A stretch of DNA of 22,766 bases from Sulfurovum sp. Its GTDB lineage: Bacteria > Campylobacterota > Campylobacteria > Campylobacterales > Sulfurovaceae. The notes beneath the pieces were generated by a model. That model did no database searches and was not told the origin of the DNA. It saw only the letters and a program-made list of their open reading frames with translations. Made by a program: the position numbers and the translations under genes. This document shows, in pieces, positions 22,545-22,766 of this stretch; position 1 is the first letter of the stretch, and the number at the start of each line of letters is the position of its first letter. The stretch is from NCBI GenBank assembly GCA_003978395.1, contig QNZV01000002.1, forward strand, positions 1-22,766, given 5' to 3'.

Positions 22545-22766
22545 TTATGGTTACTCTCCATGGAAGTTTTTGCATTTTAGATATGGATACAACTTTAACA
22601 GAATTTGAAATGTTTTTTAGTCTCTGTTTGAGTTTCATTTGTAATTGAGATAAATCCCATTTTGATTGTTCAACTTTAGTACTTAGTGGTGGCTTTTCAA
22701 TATGTAAAACTACTGTTAATTGTTCTTTCTCTAAAAAGAGTTTAGCAATATTTTTCTCATCTATAT
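22531..22766 (-). CDS. 3' end of an unidentified gene upstream of tlyA
   Basis: The minus strand is open from the window edge to a TGA at 22533-22531, giving 77 residues of a C-terminus (IDEKNIAKLFLEKEQLTVVL... ending LPWRVTINATP). The stop lies 14 nt inside tlyA, so the genes are co-transcribed. The segment is soluble and lysine-rich with possible beta strands. It does not look like the BRCT end of LigA, which neighbours tlyA in some relatives. No function can be assigned. Confidence 0.65.
   Translation of the reverse strand, partial: IDEKNIAKLFLEKEQLTVVLHIEKPPLSTKVEQSKWDLSQLQMKLKQRLKNISNSVKVVSISKMQKLPWRVTINATP

Noticed and set aside
1..22766. CRISPR array, prophage, IS element or defence island
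   Set aside because: No regularly spaced repeats, transposase, integrase, phage structural gene or toxin-antitoxin pair was seen. The only mobile element supported is the GyrA intein.

Overview
This 22.8 kb window looks like ordinary chromosomal core of an AT-rich Campylobacterota (epsilonproteobacterial) genome. The lineage call is inference. It rests on the form of RseP, GreA, AspRS and the short Adk and RibF, on tightly packed genes with 1-14 nt overlaps, on -10-dominated promoters (TATAAT, often preceded by GC or TGC), and on a GyrA QRDR with Asn where E. coli has Ser83. A Sulfurovum/Sulfurimonas/Arcobacter-type genome is plausible. No rRNA, tRNA, IS element or CRISPR array was seen.

Layout. 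1-957 (-): 3'-truncated gene for a two-TM coiled-coil membrane protein. 1096-4927 (+): rseP, a YggS-type PLP-binding protein, and a FIST-domain sensor histidine kinase. 4928-6420 (-): argC and greA, the kinase and argC stop codons directly abutting. 6475-8335 (+): surE, tcdA-like, an unlisted 37-aa single-TM small ORF, and a YciH/SUI1 factor, chained by overlaps. 8366-9898 (-): VWA-domain lipoprotein. 10127-12607 (+): aspS and adk. 12641-15978 (-): a solitary single-TRD HsdS-like protein downstream of an asd-yqhA-hemE operon. 16151-16519 (-): small secreted cysteine-containing protein. 16816-20589 (-): gyrA, interrupted in frame by an intein. 20701-22766 (-): thioredoxin-like protein, ribF, tlyA and the 3' end of an unidentified gene.

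The most notable feature is the GyrA intein (429 aa, codons 126-554). It lies immediately after the catalytic tyrosine, in the same MRY/TEA context as the mycobacterial GyrA inteins. It has intact splicing residues (Cys1, block B S-A-N-H, C-terminal His-Asn, +1 Thr) and a two-motif LAGLIDADG homing endonuclease with both acidic residues. The spliced GyrA would be 828 aa, normal for the family. Sampled lines show lower G+C in the intein than in the exteins.

Functionally the window is mostly housekeeping: DNA topology (GyrA), transcript elongation (GreA), translation and RNA modification (AspRS, TcdA, YciH, TlyA), amino acid synthesis (ArgC, Asd), haem and flavin synthesis (HemE, RibF), nucleotide metabolism (Adk, SurE), and envelope or signalling proteins (RseP, FIST kinase, VWA lipoprotein). 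Several strong intergenic hairpins lack a clean U-tract, so their role is open. All gene-free stretches are under 300 nt; the larger ones are 16520-16815, 13115-13380, 9899-10126 and 15979-16150.
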